64,000 nucleotides of DNA from Streptomonospora mangrovi (GCF_027604915.1 NZ_JAJAQC010000010.1:1-64000), one strand, 5' to 3'. Counted from the stretch's first letter, positions 1 to 9,764 are shown. Made by a program: numbers and translations. The notes: a model not told the origin generated them from the letters alone.

Positions 1-30
1 ATGCGGCGCCGGGGCACGGGTGTGTGCGCG

Positions 31-58
31 GCGGGCCGCCGCCGAGGGGGCGGCCCGC
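31..58 (-). terminator. Hairpin downstream of the proline-rich gene
   Basis: The 10-base arms GCGGGCCGCC (31-40) and GGCGGCCCGC (49-58) are perfectly complementary around an 8-base loop. The hairpin lies just after the stop codon of the minus-strand gene at 65. There is no T tract, as is common for terminators in high-GC actinomycetes. Confidence 0.55.
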
Positions 59-64
59 GCCCGC

Positions 65-1945
65 TCAGCCGCTCTGCTCGCCCAGGGACTCCAGCGGGAT
101 CTCCAGGAAGCCCTCGCTGACCTCGGCCATCTGGTCGGCGCGGCTGTCGTTCACCCGGCCGTCGCTGCCCGCCGCCAGTGAGAACAGCAGGTAGGGGCCC
201 CAGCGGGCGCCTGCCCCGTGGCCGCCGGCGATGTCCATGCGCTCGGCTCCGCTGCCCTCCTCGCCCTGGAGACCGGCGAACCACTGGGTGGTTTCGAGGT
301 CCTGGGCGTCCTGGGCGGTCTGGGCCTCGTCGGGGCTGCCCATCGCGGCGATGCCCACCGTGACGGCCGTGGTCTGGTCCTCGTTGACGTAGGTGGCCCG
401 CACGACCTGCTGGCAGTTGTTGTCGGTGAGGACCGCGCCGTAGTCGCCGTGGGCGGCGGTGTCGCACGCGTCGGTGTCGTCGGTGACGCTCAGCGTGTAG
501 GGCTCGCCCGCGACATCGACGGAGTTGGGGAACAGGTCCCCGGTCTCCAGGGTGGCCGGGGTGTCGGGGGCCTCGGCCGCCGGGCCGCCGGAGCCGCCGA
601 GGCCGCCGGTGGCCAGGAAGAACGCGCCGCCGCCGGCGATGAGCAGCAGCACCAGGAATCCGGCGGCCATCAGCAGCGTGCGCGGCAGGCGGGAGCGGCC
701 GCCGTAGTCGTCGTCATCGTCGTCGCCGATGGCCGACAGGTCGATCTCGGCGGTGCTGGGGCCGCTCTTGCGGCGCGGGGGCGCCTCGTCGCGGAACATC
801 GGGCGCCCGCCGAAGTCGTCCTCCACCCGGTTGATGGCCTGGGTGGCGTCCTCGTCGGCGACGGCGCCGATGTGCTGCGTCTGGGCGCCCGCGTCCGCCG
901 GGAACAGGGGCGCCTCCTCCACGTCGGGGGGCGTGGGGGTGCCCGGCGCGACGACGCGGCCCTGGAGCGGCTGGTTGGGGTTGGGCGGCGGCCCCGGGTG
1001 CCCGGTCGGCGGGTGGGGCTGGCCGTAGGGGCCGGCGCCCATGCCCTCGGCGCCGCCGGTGGGCGTGCGGGGACCGCCGGGGGCGCCCATGCCGGGTGCG
1101 GTGCCGGGCGGCGGCTGGGGCGGCGCCTGCGGCCCGGGTCCGGCCTGGGGGCCGGGCGCGGCGGGCAGGCCCGCCGGCAGCGCGGCCGGGACCGGCCCGC
1201 CCGGGTGCGGGCCGTGCGGCGGCACGCCGGCGGGGCCGGGCGCGCCGGGGCGGCCCGGCGGGACCTGCTGACCCGGCGGCACGGGCCGGCCCGCCGGAGG
1301 GGCCGGGGGACCGGCCGGGGGAGCACCCTGCGGCGCGCCGGGGGCCATGGCCGGGTTCCCGCCGGTGGGCACCCGGTAGGGCGAGTTGGGGCCTGAAGGA
1401 GACGGCGGCATCGGGGCCTGGCCGCCGGTGGGCTGTCCCTGGAAGGACCGCTGGGGACCCGACATCGCGTGCTGGCCGCCGGTGCCCGGATGCTGGGGCG
1501 GCTGGGGCCGCTGCGGTCCGGAGGGGCCGGACGAGGCGGGGTGTCCAGCGCCCGGGTGCGCGGCCCCGGGGCCGGTGGGGATCCGGTAGGGGGTCTGCGG
1601 ACCGGAGCCCGGGGGCTCGGCCGCCGGCTCCGGACCGGGGTGCGGGGGCCGCGGGGGCTGCCCGGCGAACCCCTGGGGGTCCGGCAGCGGCCGCTGACCG
1701 CCGCTTTGCTGCTGCGGCCCGGTCGGCGGGTGGGGCGGGACCCGGCCGCCGGCGGGGTCGGCCAGCGGGCTGTACGGGCCGCCGGCGGGTGCGGAGGGCA
1801 GGCCGGGCAGCGGGGGCCGCTGGGGGCCGGAGCCGGCGCCGTGCGGCGGTTGGCCGCCGGTGGGCGCGGCGCCGTAGGGCGCCTGCGGGCCGGAGGGTCC
1901 GGTGTGCGGCGGCGCGCCGACGATCGGCCCGCCGGTCAGCGGCAT
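65..1945 (-). CDS. Proline/glycine/glutamine-rich single-pass membrane protein of unknown function
   Basis: 626 residues from the first ATG. Residues 1 to about 345 are low complexity, rich in Pro, Gly, Gln and Ala with recurring GPQ-x-PY and PTGG blocks. An acidic and basic stretch with a run of six Asp follows, then one hydrophobic segment at about 421-445 and a C-terminal domain of about 180 residues with several Cys that would lie outside the cell. The layout (disordered cytoplasmic N-terminus, one membrane span, small outer domain) is common in actinomycete envelope proteins, but I recognise no family. The same frame stays open with coding-like third positions for at least 200 bases upstream of this ATG, so the true protein may be longer; see the finding at 1946-2170. 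The gene stands alone, divergent from rplM. Confidence 0.7.
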   Translation of the reverse strand: MPLTGGPIVGAPPHTGPSGPQAPYGAAPTGGQPPHGAGSGPQRPPLPGLPSAPAGGPYSPLADPAGGRVPPHPPTGPQQQSGGQRPLPDPQGFAGQPPRPPHPGPEPAAEPPGSGPQTPYRIPTGPGAAHPGAGHPASSGPSGPQRPQPPQHPGTGGQHAMSGPQRSFQGQPTGGQAPMPPSPSGPNSPYRVPTGGNPAMAPGAPQGAPPAGPPAPPAGRPVPPGQQVPPGRPGAPGPAGVPPHGPHPGGPVPAALPAGLPAAPGPQAGPGPQAPPQPPPGTAPGMGAPGGPRTPTGGAEGMGAGPYGQPHPPTGHPGPPPNPNQPLQGRVVAPGTPTPPDVEEAPLFPADAGAQTQHIGAVADEDATQAINRVEDDFGGRPMFRDEAPPRRKSGPSTAEIDLSAIGDDDDDDYGGRSRLPRTLLMAAGFLVLLLIAGGGAFFLATGGLGGSGGPAAEAPDTPATLETGDLFPNSVDVAGEPYTLSVTDDTDACDTAAHGDYGAVLTDNNCQQVVRATYVNEDQTTAVTVGIAAMGSPDEAQTAQDAQDLETTQWFAGLQGEEGSGAERMDIAGGHGAGARWGPYLLFSLAAGSDGRVNDSRADQMAEVSEGFLEIPLESLGEQSG

Positions 1946-2663
1946 GGTGGGGAAGTGCGGCGGCGCCTGGCCGGGCGGGGGCGCGGCGCCGCCCAGGAGG
2001 TCGCCCTCGTCCGCCGGGGGCGCGGGGTGGCGCGGCGGCTGCGGGCCGCGGGTCCGCTCCGCGGACTCCGGGATCGCGGCGGTGTGCCGCGCTTCGGGCC
2101 GGCCGTCAGGGCCGGGGCGGCCGTCGTTCGGCTCATTCGGATGCGGTGCGATGGCGGTACTCCGGAGGATGTCCTGGGCGGGGGTGGGCGGGTACGGCGC
2201 GGGGCGGGGCCGGGCGCCGCGGAGGGTCGGCCGCGTCGGTCGGGGCGCCGTCGGGACCGGGCGCGGTGCAGCGGAGCGGGCGCCGGGCGGTCCGCGCTTG
2301 GGGGTCCGGACCGGTCGGGGGTGCCGGCAGAGGATAGCCCGTCGCCGCGGCGGCGCGCCGCGCCCGGTCCCGGGGCGCGGCGGGCGCGAAGCGGTGCGCG
2401 GTGCCCGGGTGGCGGCGCGGCCCGTCGCGGCGGGCGCGTCCGCGTCCCCTCCGACTGTAGCGTCCGGTTCGGGGCGAGGGGGGCCTTATGTCATGGATCC
2501 TCCGGTCCGGTGTCGGCCCGCGTGGCACGGTGTTCCGGCGCCGCGCGCTGGTGGTACGGCCAAAGCACTCGCCGGGCAAGGCATAATGAGAGTGGAGTAT
2601 TCACGTGTCGCCGTGCCGCTGCGGGTCCAGGCATGATCGAGCAGTGTATGATCATCGGTCGTT

Positions 2664-2693
2664 TTGACCAGAGGTGCGCCCGGCCGATAGAAT
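2664..2693 (+). promoter_or_regulatory. Sigma-70-type promoter for rplM-rpsI
   Basis: TTGACC (2664-2669) and TAGAAT (2688-2693) are separated by 18 bases, a close match to the vegetative HrdB/SigA consensus. Transcription would start near 2700 and leave an untranslated leader of about 180 bases before the GTG of rplM. The surrounding 2580-2700 is clearly less GC-rich than the flanking genes. Confidence 0.65.
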
Positions 2694-2882
2694 AGTCCGT
2701 CGTTGTGCGTTGAGTTGCCGTGGGTTCCCAGACCTTCCACTTGGGCGCCGATCACGCATCATCGTCCGCACTCACCCGTCGGCTGACCGCCCGCGCAGGC
2801 GCGGCAGCCGGACCCGTAATTCGAGTTTTCCATCTCCGTTCGCGGGGATGGGCCCCGCCGACTGAGACGAAGGCTTACGATC

Positions 2883-3332
2883 GTGCGCACATACAGCCCT
2901 AAGCCCAGCGATGTCCAGCGTCAGTGGCACGTCATCGACGCCAGCGATGTCGTGCTCGGCCGGCTGGCCGCCCACGTCGCCACGCTGCTCCGAGGCAAGC
3001 ACAAGACCTACTACGCGCCCCACATCGACACCGGCGACTTCGTGATCGTCGTGAACGCCGGCAAGGTGGCGCTGACCGGTAACAAGCTCCAGCAGAAGCG
3101 CGCCTACCGGCACTCCGGCTACCCCGGCGGTCTGCGTTCCGTGGCCTACGGCGACCTGCTTGAGAAGCACCCCGAGCGCGCCATCGAGAAGGCCGTCAAG
3201 GGCATGCTGCCGAAGGGCTCCCTGGGCCGTCAGATGGCCAAGAAGCTCAAGGTGTACGCCGGTGCGGAGCACCCGCACCAGGCGCAGCAGCCGGTGCCCT
3301 ATGAGATGAAGAAGATCCAGCAGCCCGCCTAG
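2883..3332 (+). CDS. rplM: 50S ribosomal protein L13
   Basis: 149 residues, the usual length of bacterial L13. The N-terminal [15 protein letters not shown] stretch, the [10 protein letters not shown] segment, the [18 protein letters not shown] strand and the [11 protein letters not shown] motif are family hallmarks. It is an early-assembling protein of the large ribosomal subunit that binds 23S rRNA. The start is GTG. The ribosome-binding site is weak (AAGG about ten bases upstream), which with the long leader leaves room for translational control. It is followed after 35 bases by rpsI, the conserved L13-S9 operon. Confidence 0.98.
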   Translation: MRTYSPKPSDVQRQWHVIDASDVVLGRLAAHVATLLRGKHKTYYAPHIDTGDFVIVVNAGKVALTGNKLQQKRAYRHSGYPGGLRSVAYGDLLEKHPERAIEKAVKGMLPKGSLGRQMAKKLKVYAGAEHPHQAQQPVPYEMKKIQQPA

Positions 3333-3367
3333 GCGTTCGCGAGACCGAAGGAAGTACGAGGAGAACC

Positions 3368-3874
3368 GTGGTCGAGCCCACCGGTATCGAAGACGTGGCA
3401 ACCGAGGAGAACTCCGAGGAGTTCCCCGCCGAGTACACCACCGAGACCCCCGAGTCCGCCGGTGCGGGGTACGTCCCCACCGCTTCGGGCCCCGGCGCCG
3501 GCACCGGTCGCCGCAAGACGGCGATCGCGCGCGTGCGCATCCTGCCCGGCGCCGGTGAGTGGCGTATCAACGGCAAGCCGCTGGAGGTGTACTTCCCCGA
3601 CAAGGTGCACCAGCAGCTCATCAAGGAGCCGCTGGTCGCGCTGAGCCTGGAGGGCGCCTACGACGTCTTCGCCCGGATCAACGGCGGCGGCCCCAGCGGC
3701 CAGGCCGGCGCGCTGCGCCACGGCCTCGCCCGCGCCCTCGCCGGGCTGGACCCCGAGAACTTCCGCCCGGTCCTGAAGAAGGCCGGCTACCTCACCCGCG
3801 ACGACCGCGAGGTCGAGCGGAAGAAGGCCGGTCTCAAGAAGGCCCGCAAGGCCCCGCAGTACTCCAAGCGCTAA
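3368..3874 (+). CDS. rpsI: 30S ribosomal protein S9
   Basis: 168 residues. The conserved S9 core starts at about residue 38 with [12 protein letters not shown] and continues through NGKPLEVYF, the glycine-rich [16 protein letters not shown] loop and [27 protein letters not shown]. The last residues, ending Ser-Lys-Arg, form the tail that reaches the P-site tRNA. The first 37 residues are an acidic extension typical of actinobacterial S9. The GTG start at 3368 is supported by GAGGAG five bases upstream. It is co-transcribed with rplM and followed by a strong hairpin. Confidence 0.98.
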   Translation: MVEPTGIEDVATEENSEEFPAEYTTETPESAGAGYVPTASGPGAGTGRRKTAIARVRILPGAGEWRINGKPLEVYFPDKVHQQLIKEPLVALSLEGAYDVFARINGGGPSGQAGALRHGLARALAGLDPENFRPVLKKAGYLTRDDREVERKKAGLKKARKAPQYSKR

Positions 3875-3922
3875 GGCGCACGGCCGCGATGCCGCTGCCG
3901 TGCTCGGCCGCCGCATCCGGTC

Positions 3923-3963
3923 ATGGCCCGCCCGCCCCCGCTCCGCGGGGGCAGGGCGGGCCA
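3923..3963 (+). terminator. Terminator of the rplM-rpsI operon
   Basis: A stem of about 19 base pairs with a single bulged A: ATGGCCCGCCC plus GCCCCCGC pairs across a TCC loop with GCGGGGGC and GGGCGGGCCAT. It starts 49 bases after the rpsI stop and is followed by a short pyrimidine-rich stretch. It separates rpsI from glmM. Confidence 0.75.
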
Positions 3964-4126
3964 TACCTGTTTCCACGGGTCCACCGGCCGCGGGCGGACC
4001 GCGTCGCCTTCACCCACCGCGGCACCGTGCTGTCCCACTGCTCTCCCGCCGGTGTCTCACCGCGGCACTGTCGACACTGTCCTTCCGGTCCGCGAGGGCC
4101 ATCCCAGACGAAGGGGCGATTGGTTC

Positions 4127-5479
4127 GTGACTCGGCTGTTCGGTACTGACGGAGTCCGCGGGGTCGCCGGACGCGACCTCACCGCCGCGCTGGCGCTGGA
4201 GCTGTCCGCCGCCGCCGCGCGGGTGCTCCCCGGCCCCGCCCGCGAGGGCGCCCGCCCCATGGCGGTCGTCGGCCGCGACCCCCGCGCCTCCGGCGAGTTC
4301 CTGGAGGCGGCCGTGGTCGCCGGCCTCGCCGCCGCCGGCGTCGACGTGGTGCGGCTGGGCGTGCTGCCCACCCCGGCCGTCGCGTTCCTCACCGAGGAGC
4401 TGGGCGCCGACTTCGGGGTCATGCTGTCGGCCAGCCACAACCCCGCGCCCGACAACGGGATCAAGTTCTTCGGCCGCGGCGGGCACAAGCTCGCCGACGC
4501 GGTCGAGGACGAGATCGAGGCCGCGCTGGGCGACCCGGCGCCGGGCGCGGTGGGCGGCGCCGTGGGCCGGGTGACCGACGCCCCCGACGGCGCCGAGCGC
4601 TACATCCGCCACGTGGTGGACTCCCTGCCGCACCGCCTCGACGGCCTGCGGATCGTGGTGGACTGCGCCAACGGCGCGGCCTCGGCGGTGGCGCCCGAGG
4701 CGCTGCGCCGGGCGGGCGCCGACGTCATCGCGATCCACGACACCCCCGACGGCCTGAACATCAACGCCGACTGCGGCTCCACCCACATGGAGCAGCTCCA
4801 GGAGGCGGTGCGGCGGCACGGCGCCGACGCGGGCCTGGCCCACGACGGCGACGCCGACCGCTGCCTGGCGGTGGCCGCCGACGGCTCGGTCATCGACGGC
4901 GACCAGATCCTGGGCATCCTGGCGCTGGAGTTGCAGGAGTCCGGCCGCCTGGCCAAGGACACCCTCGTCGTCACGGTGATGTCCAACCTCGGCCTGAAGC
5001 TGGCCATGCAGGAGGCCGGGATCGCCGTGGTCGAGACCCCGGTGGGCGACCGCTACGTGCTGGAGGCCATGCGCGAGGGCAGCTTCTCGCTGGGCGGGGA
5101 GCAGTCGGGCCACGTGGTGCTGCTGGAGCACGCGGCCACCGGCGACGGCCTGCTGACGGGCCTGCACCTGCTGGGCGCGGTGAGCCGGCGCGGGCAGGCG
5201 CTGGCCGAGCTGGCGAAGGTCATGACGCGGCTGCCGCAGGTGCTGATCAACGTGCGCGGCGTGGACAAGTCCCGCGCGAAGTCCTCGGCGGCGCTGGCCG
5301 AGGCCGTGGCCGCCGCAGAGGCCGAGTTGGGCGAGACCGGCCGGGTGCTGATCCGGCCCAGCGGCACCGAGCCGATGGTGCGGGTGATGGTGGAGGCCGC
5401 CGCCGAGGCGCACGCCCAGGAGGTCGCCGAGCGGCTGGCGGGCGTGGTGCGGGCCGACCTCGCCGTCGCCGCGGAGTAG
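4127..5479 (+). CDS. glmM: Phosphoglucosamine mutase
   Basis: Interconverts glucosamine 6-phosphate and glucosamine 1-phosphate on the way to UDP-GlcNAc for peptidoglycan. The GTG start at 4127 gives 450 residues (E. coli has 445) beginning [11 protein letters not shown], the family N-terminus; AAGGGG lies about ten bases upstream. The catalytic phosphoserine is Ser103 in [13 protein letters not shown], the metal-binding loop is DGDADR at 240-245, the sugar loop is GGEQSGH near 325, and the phosphate loop [10 protein letters not shown] is near the C-terminus. The frame stays open upstream to 3923, but that stretch lies over the rpsI terminator. It converges on glmS, its pathway partner. Confidence 0.97.
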   Translation: MTRLFGTDGVRGVAGRDLTAALALELSAAAARVLPGPAREGARPMAVVGRDPRASGEFLEAAVVAGLAAAGVDVVRLGVLPTPAVAFLTEELGADFGVMLSASHNPAPDNGIKFFGRGGHKLADAVEDEIEAALGDPAPGAVGGAVGRVTDAPDGAERYIRHVVDSLPHRLDGLRIVVDCANGAASAVAPEALRRAGADVIAIHDTPDGLNINADCGSTHMEQLQEAVRRHGADAGLAHDGDADRCLAVAADGSVIDGDQILGILALELQESGRLAKDTLVVTVMSNLGLKLAMQEAGIAVVETPVGDRYVLEAMREGSFSLGGEQSGHVVLLEHAATGDGLLTGLHLLGAVSRRGQALAELAKVMTRLPQVLINVRGVDKSRAKSSAALAEAVAAAEAELGETGRVLIRPSGTEPMVRVMVEAAAEAHAQEVAERLAGVVRADLAVAAE

Positions 5480-5522
5480 CCGGCCCCAAGCCGAGAGGGC
5501 GCGCCCGGGGCGCGAACGCGAA

Positions 5523-5552
5523 GAGGCGGCCCGCCGTTCGGCGGGCCGCCTC
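5523..5552. terminator. Bidirectional terminator between glmM and glmS
   Basis: The 13-base arms GAGGCGGCCCGCC (5523-5535) and GGCGGGCCGCCTC (5540-5552) pair perfectly around a GTTC loop. It lies midway between the converging stops at 5479 and 5591, so it can serve both genes. Confidence 0.85.
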
Positions 5553-5590
5553 GTGGCGTCCTGGGCGTCCCGGGGGCCGCCGGGCGGCGC

Positions 5591-7441
5591 CTACTCCACC
5601 GTCACGCTCTTGGCGAGGTTGCGCGGCTGGTCGACGTCGTTGCCCTTGGCCAGCGCCAGCTCGCAGGCGAACACCTGCATGGGGATGGTCGCCACGATCG
5701 GCTGGAGCAGCGTGGGCACCGCCGGGATCTCGATCAGCTCGTCGGCGTAGGGCAGCACGTCGGCGTCGCCCTCCTCGGCGATGACGATCGTGCGGGCGCC
5801 GCGCGCGCGGATCTCCTGGATGTTGGAGACGATCTTGTCGTGCAGCACCCCGCGCCCCTCGCGGGAGGGCACCACCACGACCACCGGCAGGCCGTCCTCG
5901 ATCAGCGCGATCGGGCCGTGCTTCAGCTCGCCGGCGGCGAACGCCTCGGCGTGCATGTAGGCCAGCTCCTTGAGCTTGAGCGCGCCCTCCAGGGCCACCG
6001 GGTAGCCCACGTGGCGGCCCAGGAACAGCACGGTCTCGGCGTTGGCCAGCGAGCGCGCGAGGTCGCGCACCGAGCCGACGGTGTCCAGCACCTTCTCGAC
6101 CTGCTGGGGCATGTTGGCGAGCTGCTCGATGACGGCGTTGATCTCGTCGCCGTACTTGAGGTTGCGCACCTGGGCGAGGTAGAGGCCCACCAGGTAGCAG
6201 GCCACCAGTTGGGTGAGGAAGGTCTTGGTGGCGGCCACGCCGACCTCGGGGCCGGCGTGGGTGTAGAGCACGCCGTCGGACTCGCGCGGGATGGTGGAGC
6301 CGTTGACGTTGCAGATGGCCAGCACGCGGGCGCGCTGCTCGCGGGCGTAGCGCACCGCCATCAGCGTGTCCATGCTCTCGCCGGACTGGGAGATCGCGAT
6401 GACCAGGGTCTGGCGGTCCAGGATCGGGTCGCGGTAGCGGAACTCGCTGGCGACCTCGACCTCGCAGGGGATGCGGCACCAGTGCTCGATGGCGTACTTG
6501 GCGATCAGGCCGGCGTGGTAGGAGGTGCCGCAGGCGATGATGACGATCTTCTGGATGTCGCGCAGCTCCGAGGGCGCCAGGCGCATCTCGTCCAGGGTGA
6601 GGGTGCCGTCGACCCCGACGCGGCCCAGGAGGGTGTCGGCGACCGCCTGGGGCTGCTCGACGATCTCCTTGAGCATGAAGTAGTCGTAGCCGCCCTTCTC
6701 GGCGGCGGAGGCGTCCCAGTCGACGTGGTACTCGCGGACCTCGGCGGGGTTGCCGTCGTAGTCGGTGACGGTGACGGAGTCGCGGCGCAGCTCCACCACC
6801 TGGTCCTGGCCCAGCTCGACGGCGTCGCGGGTGTGGGCGATGAACGCGGCCACGTCGCTGGCCAGGAAGTTCTCGCCGTCGCCGCGGCCCACCACCAGCG
6901 GGGAGTTGCGGCGGGCGGCCACCACCAGGTCGGGCTGGCCGGCGTGGACGGCGACCAGGGTGAAGGCGCCCTCCAGCTTGCGGCAGACCGCGCGCATGGC
7001 GGCGGGCAGGTCGCCGTTCTGGGCCTTGACCTCCTCGCCGAGCAGGTGCGCGGCCACCTCGGTGTCGGTCTCGGAGGTGAACTTGCAGCCGCGCTCCTCC
7101 AGCTCCAGGCGCAGGGAGGCGAAGTTCTCGATGATGCCGTTGTGGATCACGGCCACCCGGTTGTCGTTGTCGACGTGGGGGTGGGCGTTGACGTCGGTGG
7201 GGGCGCCGTGGGTGGCCCAGCGGGTGTGCCCGATGCCGATGCCGTCGGCCGAGCGCGGGTGCTCCTCCAGCGCCGCCTTGAGGTTGGCGAGCTTGCCCGC
7301 GCGCTTCTCGGTCTCGATCCGGCCGTCGGCCACAACGGCGACGCCCGCGGAGTCGTAACCCCGGTACTCCAACCTTTTGAGGCCGTCCACAACGACTTCG
7401 AGCGCCGGTTGCGGCCCGACGTAGCCAACGATTCCGCACAT
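5591..7441 (-). CDS. glmS: Glutamine-fructose-6-phosphate aminotransferase (isomerizing)
   Basis: Makes glucosamine 6-phosphate from fructose 6-phosphate and glutamine, the committed step of amino-sugar synthesis. 616 residues (E. coli 609). It begins MCGIVGYVG, whose Cys2 becomes the N-terminal nucleophile of the class II glutaminase domain (about 1-240). Two SIS sugar-isomerase domains follow, with ACGTSYHAG and SQSGESMDT in the first. It ends QPRNLAKSVTVE, the conserved tail carrying the active-site Lys. Upstream sequence in the same frame is not coding-like, so Met-Cys is the start. I see no glmS ribozyme, as expected outside Firmicutes. Two DasR-like motifs lie 47-89 bases upstream. Confidence 0.97.
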   Translation of the reverse strand: MCGIVGYVGPQPALEVVVDGLKRLEYRGYDSAGVAVVADGRIETEKRAGKLANLKAALEEHPRSADGIGIGHTRWATHGAPTDVNAHPHVDNDNRVAVIHNGIIENFASLRLELEERGCKFTSETDTEVAAHLLGEEVKAQNGDLPAAMRAVCRKLEGAFTLVAVHAGQPDLVVAARRNSPLVVGRGDGENFLASDVAAFIAHTRDAVELGQDQVVELRRDSVTVTDYDGNPAEVREYHVDWDASAAEKGGYDYFMLKEIVEQPQAVADTLLGRVGVDGTLTLDEMRLAPSELRDIQKIVIIACGTSYHAGLIAKYAIEHWCRIPCEVEVASEFRYRDPILDRQTLVIAISQSGESMDTLMAVRYAREQRARVLAICNVNGSTIPRESDGVLYTHAGPEVGVAATKTFLTQLVACYLVGLYLAQVRNLKYGDEINAVIEQLANMPQQVEKVLDTVGSVRDLARSLANAETVLFLGRHVGYPVALEGALKLKELAYMHAEAFAAGELKHGPIALIEDGLPVVVVVPSREGRGVLHDKIVSNIQEIRARGARTIVIAEEGDADVLPYADELIEIPAVPTLLQPIVATIPMQVFACELALAKGNDVDQPRNLAKSVTVE

Positions 7442-7487
7442 GGCCGCCAGCGTAGCCAATGAACCGGGGTTCCCCGACCGTCCTGCC

Positions 7488-7530
7488 TCCAGACCAATGC
7501 ACATTTTCCCAGGTAAGGGTATAGACCATT
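7488..7530 (-). promoter_or_regulatory. Paired GntR/DasR-like operator motifs upstream of glmS
   Basis: On the plus strand TCCAGACCAA (7488-7497) and ATAGACCATT (7521-7530) occur 47 to 89 bases before the glmS ATG. Read in the direction of glmS the distal site is AATGGTCTATACC, which shares the TGGTCTA-x-ACC core of known DasR sites. Both 10-mers recur exactly in front of pckG. A possible -10 (TATACC) overlaps the distal site, which would suit repression. The regulator is inferred. Confidence 0.5.
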
Positions 7531-7805
7531 TGGTTGCCCCGGTAAGACCGCGCACGTCAGGGCGCACGGCGGGGGTCCGGGGGCGGCGCGCGGGGGCCGG
7601 ATCGCGGAAAGGTAAAAAAATCCGTTCCCGTCCGGTTCGGGGCGCCGCGTCCGGGTCGCTCCCCCGACCCGGGTCGGGGGCCGCCCATCGTCCGCTAAAG
7701 ATCTGGCCAGCACTTCCTCGCCGCCCGTGTCCGGCCGGTGGCGCGGCGGAGCGGCCCCGCCAGGATCGAGGCGTCGAGGAGCGGGAGAGCCGAGTGGGGA
7801 GAACC

Positions 7806-9713
7806 ATGGCGAGGTCGGGCACGCGCGGGGCGGCCCGTGCCGTCCGGGCGGCGGCGGCACTGGTGCTGGTGGCGGGATGGGGACTGAGCGGCCCGGCCGC
7901 AGCGGAGACGACGGGGGCGGCGGGGCCGGTGGCGGTGCCGGACGCGGCGGAGGCGGCGCGGACGGCCCAGGCGCCGGGCGCGCCGGCGGGAGCCGGGGGC
8001 GCGGCGGGAGCGGCGGGCATGGCGGCGGCCGGGGTGGCGGTGGGCGCGGGTGCGCCCGCCGGCGCCGGGGCGCCGGTGGAGGCGCACGAGGCGGTCCCGC
8101 CGGCGGAGCCGGCGGCGGGGGACCCGGTCGCGGCGGAGCCGGGCGGCGGCGCGGGCGCCGAGGACGCCGGTGCGGCAGAGGGCGCCGCAGAGGCGCCGGG
8201 TACACCGGCCGAGCCCGCCGCGGGCACCCGGGGCGGCGAGGCCGCCGAGGAGCGGGAGCCGCAGGTCGCCGGTCCGCTGTCGCTGAGCAAGAGCGTCTCA
8301 CCCGACCCGATGGTCATCGGCGACACGGCGACCTACACCATCACCGTGACCAACCCCGGCGACGAACCCGCCGAGGACGTCGTGGTCACCGACCAGCTCG
8401 ACCCCAACGTCACCTTCGTGTCGGCGCCGGGCTGCACGGCGGCGGGGCAGACGGTGACCTGCGGCGGGGCGGGCACGACCGTCGCGCCGGGGGAGTCGGT
8501 CACCTACACCGTCACCGTCCGGGTGGACCCCGGACTCGCCGACGGCACCAACATCACCAACCGCGCCGAGGTGGCGTCGGCCAACGCCGGATCGGACTCC
8601 ACCCAGCTCATCAGCCAGACGCAGACCCAGACCGACGTGGTGATCGACAAGACCGCCGACGCGGCCACGGTCAACCCGGACGGCACCATCACCTACACGA
8701 TCACCGTGACGAACGAGGGGCCGTCGGAGGCCGTGGACGTCACCGTGCAGGACCCCACCAACGGCAACCTCACGACCATCGTGGACCTGCCGCCGGAGTG
8801 CCCGCCCAGCGGGCTCACGGTGACCTGCCCGCTGGGGACCCTGCAACCCGGTGAGACGGTGACCCTGGAGTTCACCGTGCGGGTCAACGACGACGTGGCC
8901 GAGGGGACGCGCATCGTCAACTGCGCCACGGTCTACACGGGCAGCCGCGAGACCACCACCGAGAACAACGACTCCTGCGCCGACACCGACGTGGGTCCGT
9001 CGGTGGACGCAGTGACCGACATCGCGGTCGAGAAGTCGGCGCCCGCGACGGTGGCCCCCGGCGGCGAACTGGTCTACACGGTGACCGTCACCGACACCGG
9101 GAGCCAGACCGCGAGCGGCGTCGTGCTGGAGGACCCGATCGACACCGACCTCGCCACGGTCGAGGAACTGCCCGAGGAGTGCCGCCTGGAGGGCTCCGAG
9201 ATCGTGTGCGACCTGGGCGACCTGCAACCGGGGGAGAGCCGGGAGTTGACGTTCGTGCTGCGCGTGGACCCCGGTGCCGAGGCGGGCACGCACCTCGCCA
9301 ACTGCGCCGTGGGGCACACCGACACGCCCGAGACGGACGCGGACAACAACTCCGCCTGCGTCGACGTGGCGGTCGAGGACGGCGATCCCGAGCCGAGCCC
9401 GAGCCCGTCGCCCAGCCCGGAGCCGACCCCGAGTCCGTCGCCGAGTCCGTCGCCCGACCCGACCGGCGACCCCACGCCCGGCCCGTCGCCCGACCCGACC
9501 GGGGACCCCACCCCCGACCCCACCGGCGACCCGCTCCCGCCCGGCTACGGCGGTGACGGCGACGATGACGGCTACGGGGACGGAAAGGGCGACGACGAGG
9601 AGAAGCCCGACACCGGCCTGCCAGTGACCGGCGGCGGCCTCGGCGCGCTGGCGGCGCTGGGCGTGCCGCTCGCCGGAATCGGGCTCGCGCTGCGGCGCCT
9701 GGCGGGGAGCTAG
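7806..9713 (+). CDS. Secreted DUF11-repeat surface protein with LPxTG-type sorting signal
   Basis: 635 residues from the ATG at 7806. A signal peptide (about 1-35: basic start, hydrophobic core, Ala-x-Ala) leads into an Ala/Gly/Pro-rich spacer to about 155. Three DUF11 repeats of about 120 residues follow (about 157-525), each with the YTITVTN core and Asn/Cys-rich closing strands. A Pro-Ser-Asp linker with repeated PSPSP and DPTGDP spans about 530-590. The C-terminus is LPVTG (about residue 605), a hydrophobic stretch and a basic tail: a class E or A sortase signal. It is probably a wall-anchored stalk or adhesin displayed on the hyphal surface; the ligand is unknown. It diverges from glmS and ends at a strong hairpin. 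Confidence 0.85.
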   Translation: MARSGTRGAARAVRAAAALVLVAGWGLSGPAAAETTGAAGPVAVPDAAEAARTAQAPGAPAGAGGAAGAAGMAAAGVAVGAGAPAGAGAPVEAHEAVPPAEPAAGDPVAAEPGGGAGAEDAGAAEGAAEAPGTPAEPAAGTRGGEAAEEREPQVAGPLSLSKSVSPDPMVIGDTATYTITVTNPGDEPAEDVVVTDQLDPNVTFVSAPGCTAAGQTVTCGGAGTTVAPGESVTYTVTVRVDPGLADGTNITNRAEVASANAGSDSTQLISQTQTQTDVVIDKTADAATVNPDGTITYTITVTNEGPSEAVDVTVQDPTNGNLTTIVDLPPECPPSGLTVTCPLGTLQPGETVTLEFTVRVNDDVAEGTRIVNCATVYTGSRETTTENNDSCADTDVGPSVDAVTDIAVEKSAPATVAPGGELVYTVTVTDTGSQTASGVVLEDPIDTDLATVEELPEECRLEGSEIVCDLGDLQPGESRELTFVLRVDPGAEAGTHLANCAVGHTDTPETDADNNSACVDVAVEDGDPEPSPSPSPSPEPTPSPSPSPSPDPTGDPTPGPSPDPTGDPTPDPTGDPLPPGYGGDGDDDGYGDGKGDDEEKPDTGLPVTGGGLGALAALGVPLAGIGLALRRLAGS

Positions 9714-9764
9714 CCGGCCACCGCACCACCGCACCGCCGGGCCGCCCGCCGGCCGTCCGGCACC

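Noticed and set aside
218-2695. Plus-strand open frames across the proline-rich gene
   Set aside because: They are low-complexity mirror translations of the Pro/Gly repeats, without ribosome-binding sites or plausible composition.
7442-7805. glmS ribozyme or other riboswitch before glmS
   Set aside because: No catalytic core or known riboswitch consensus is visible, and the ribozyme is not expected in actinobacteria. The paired operator motifs are a better explanation for control.
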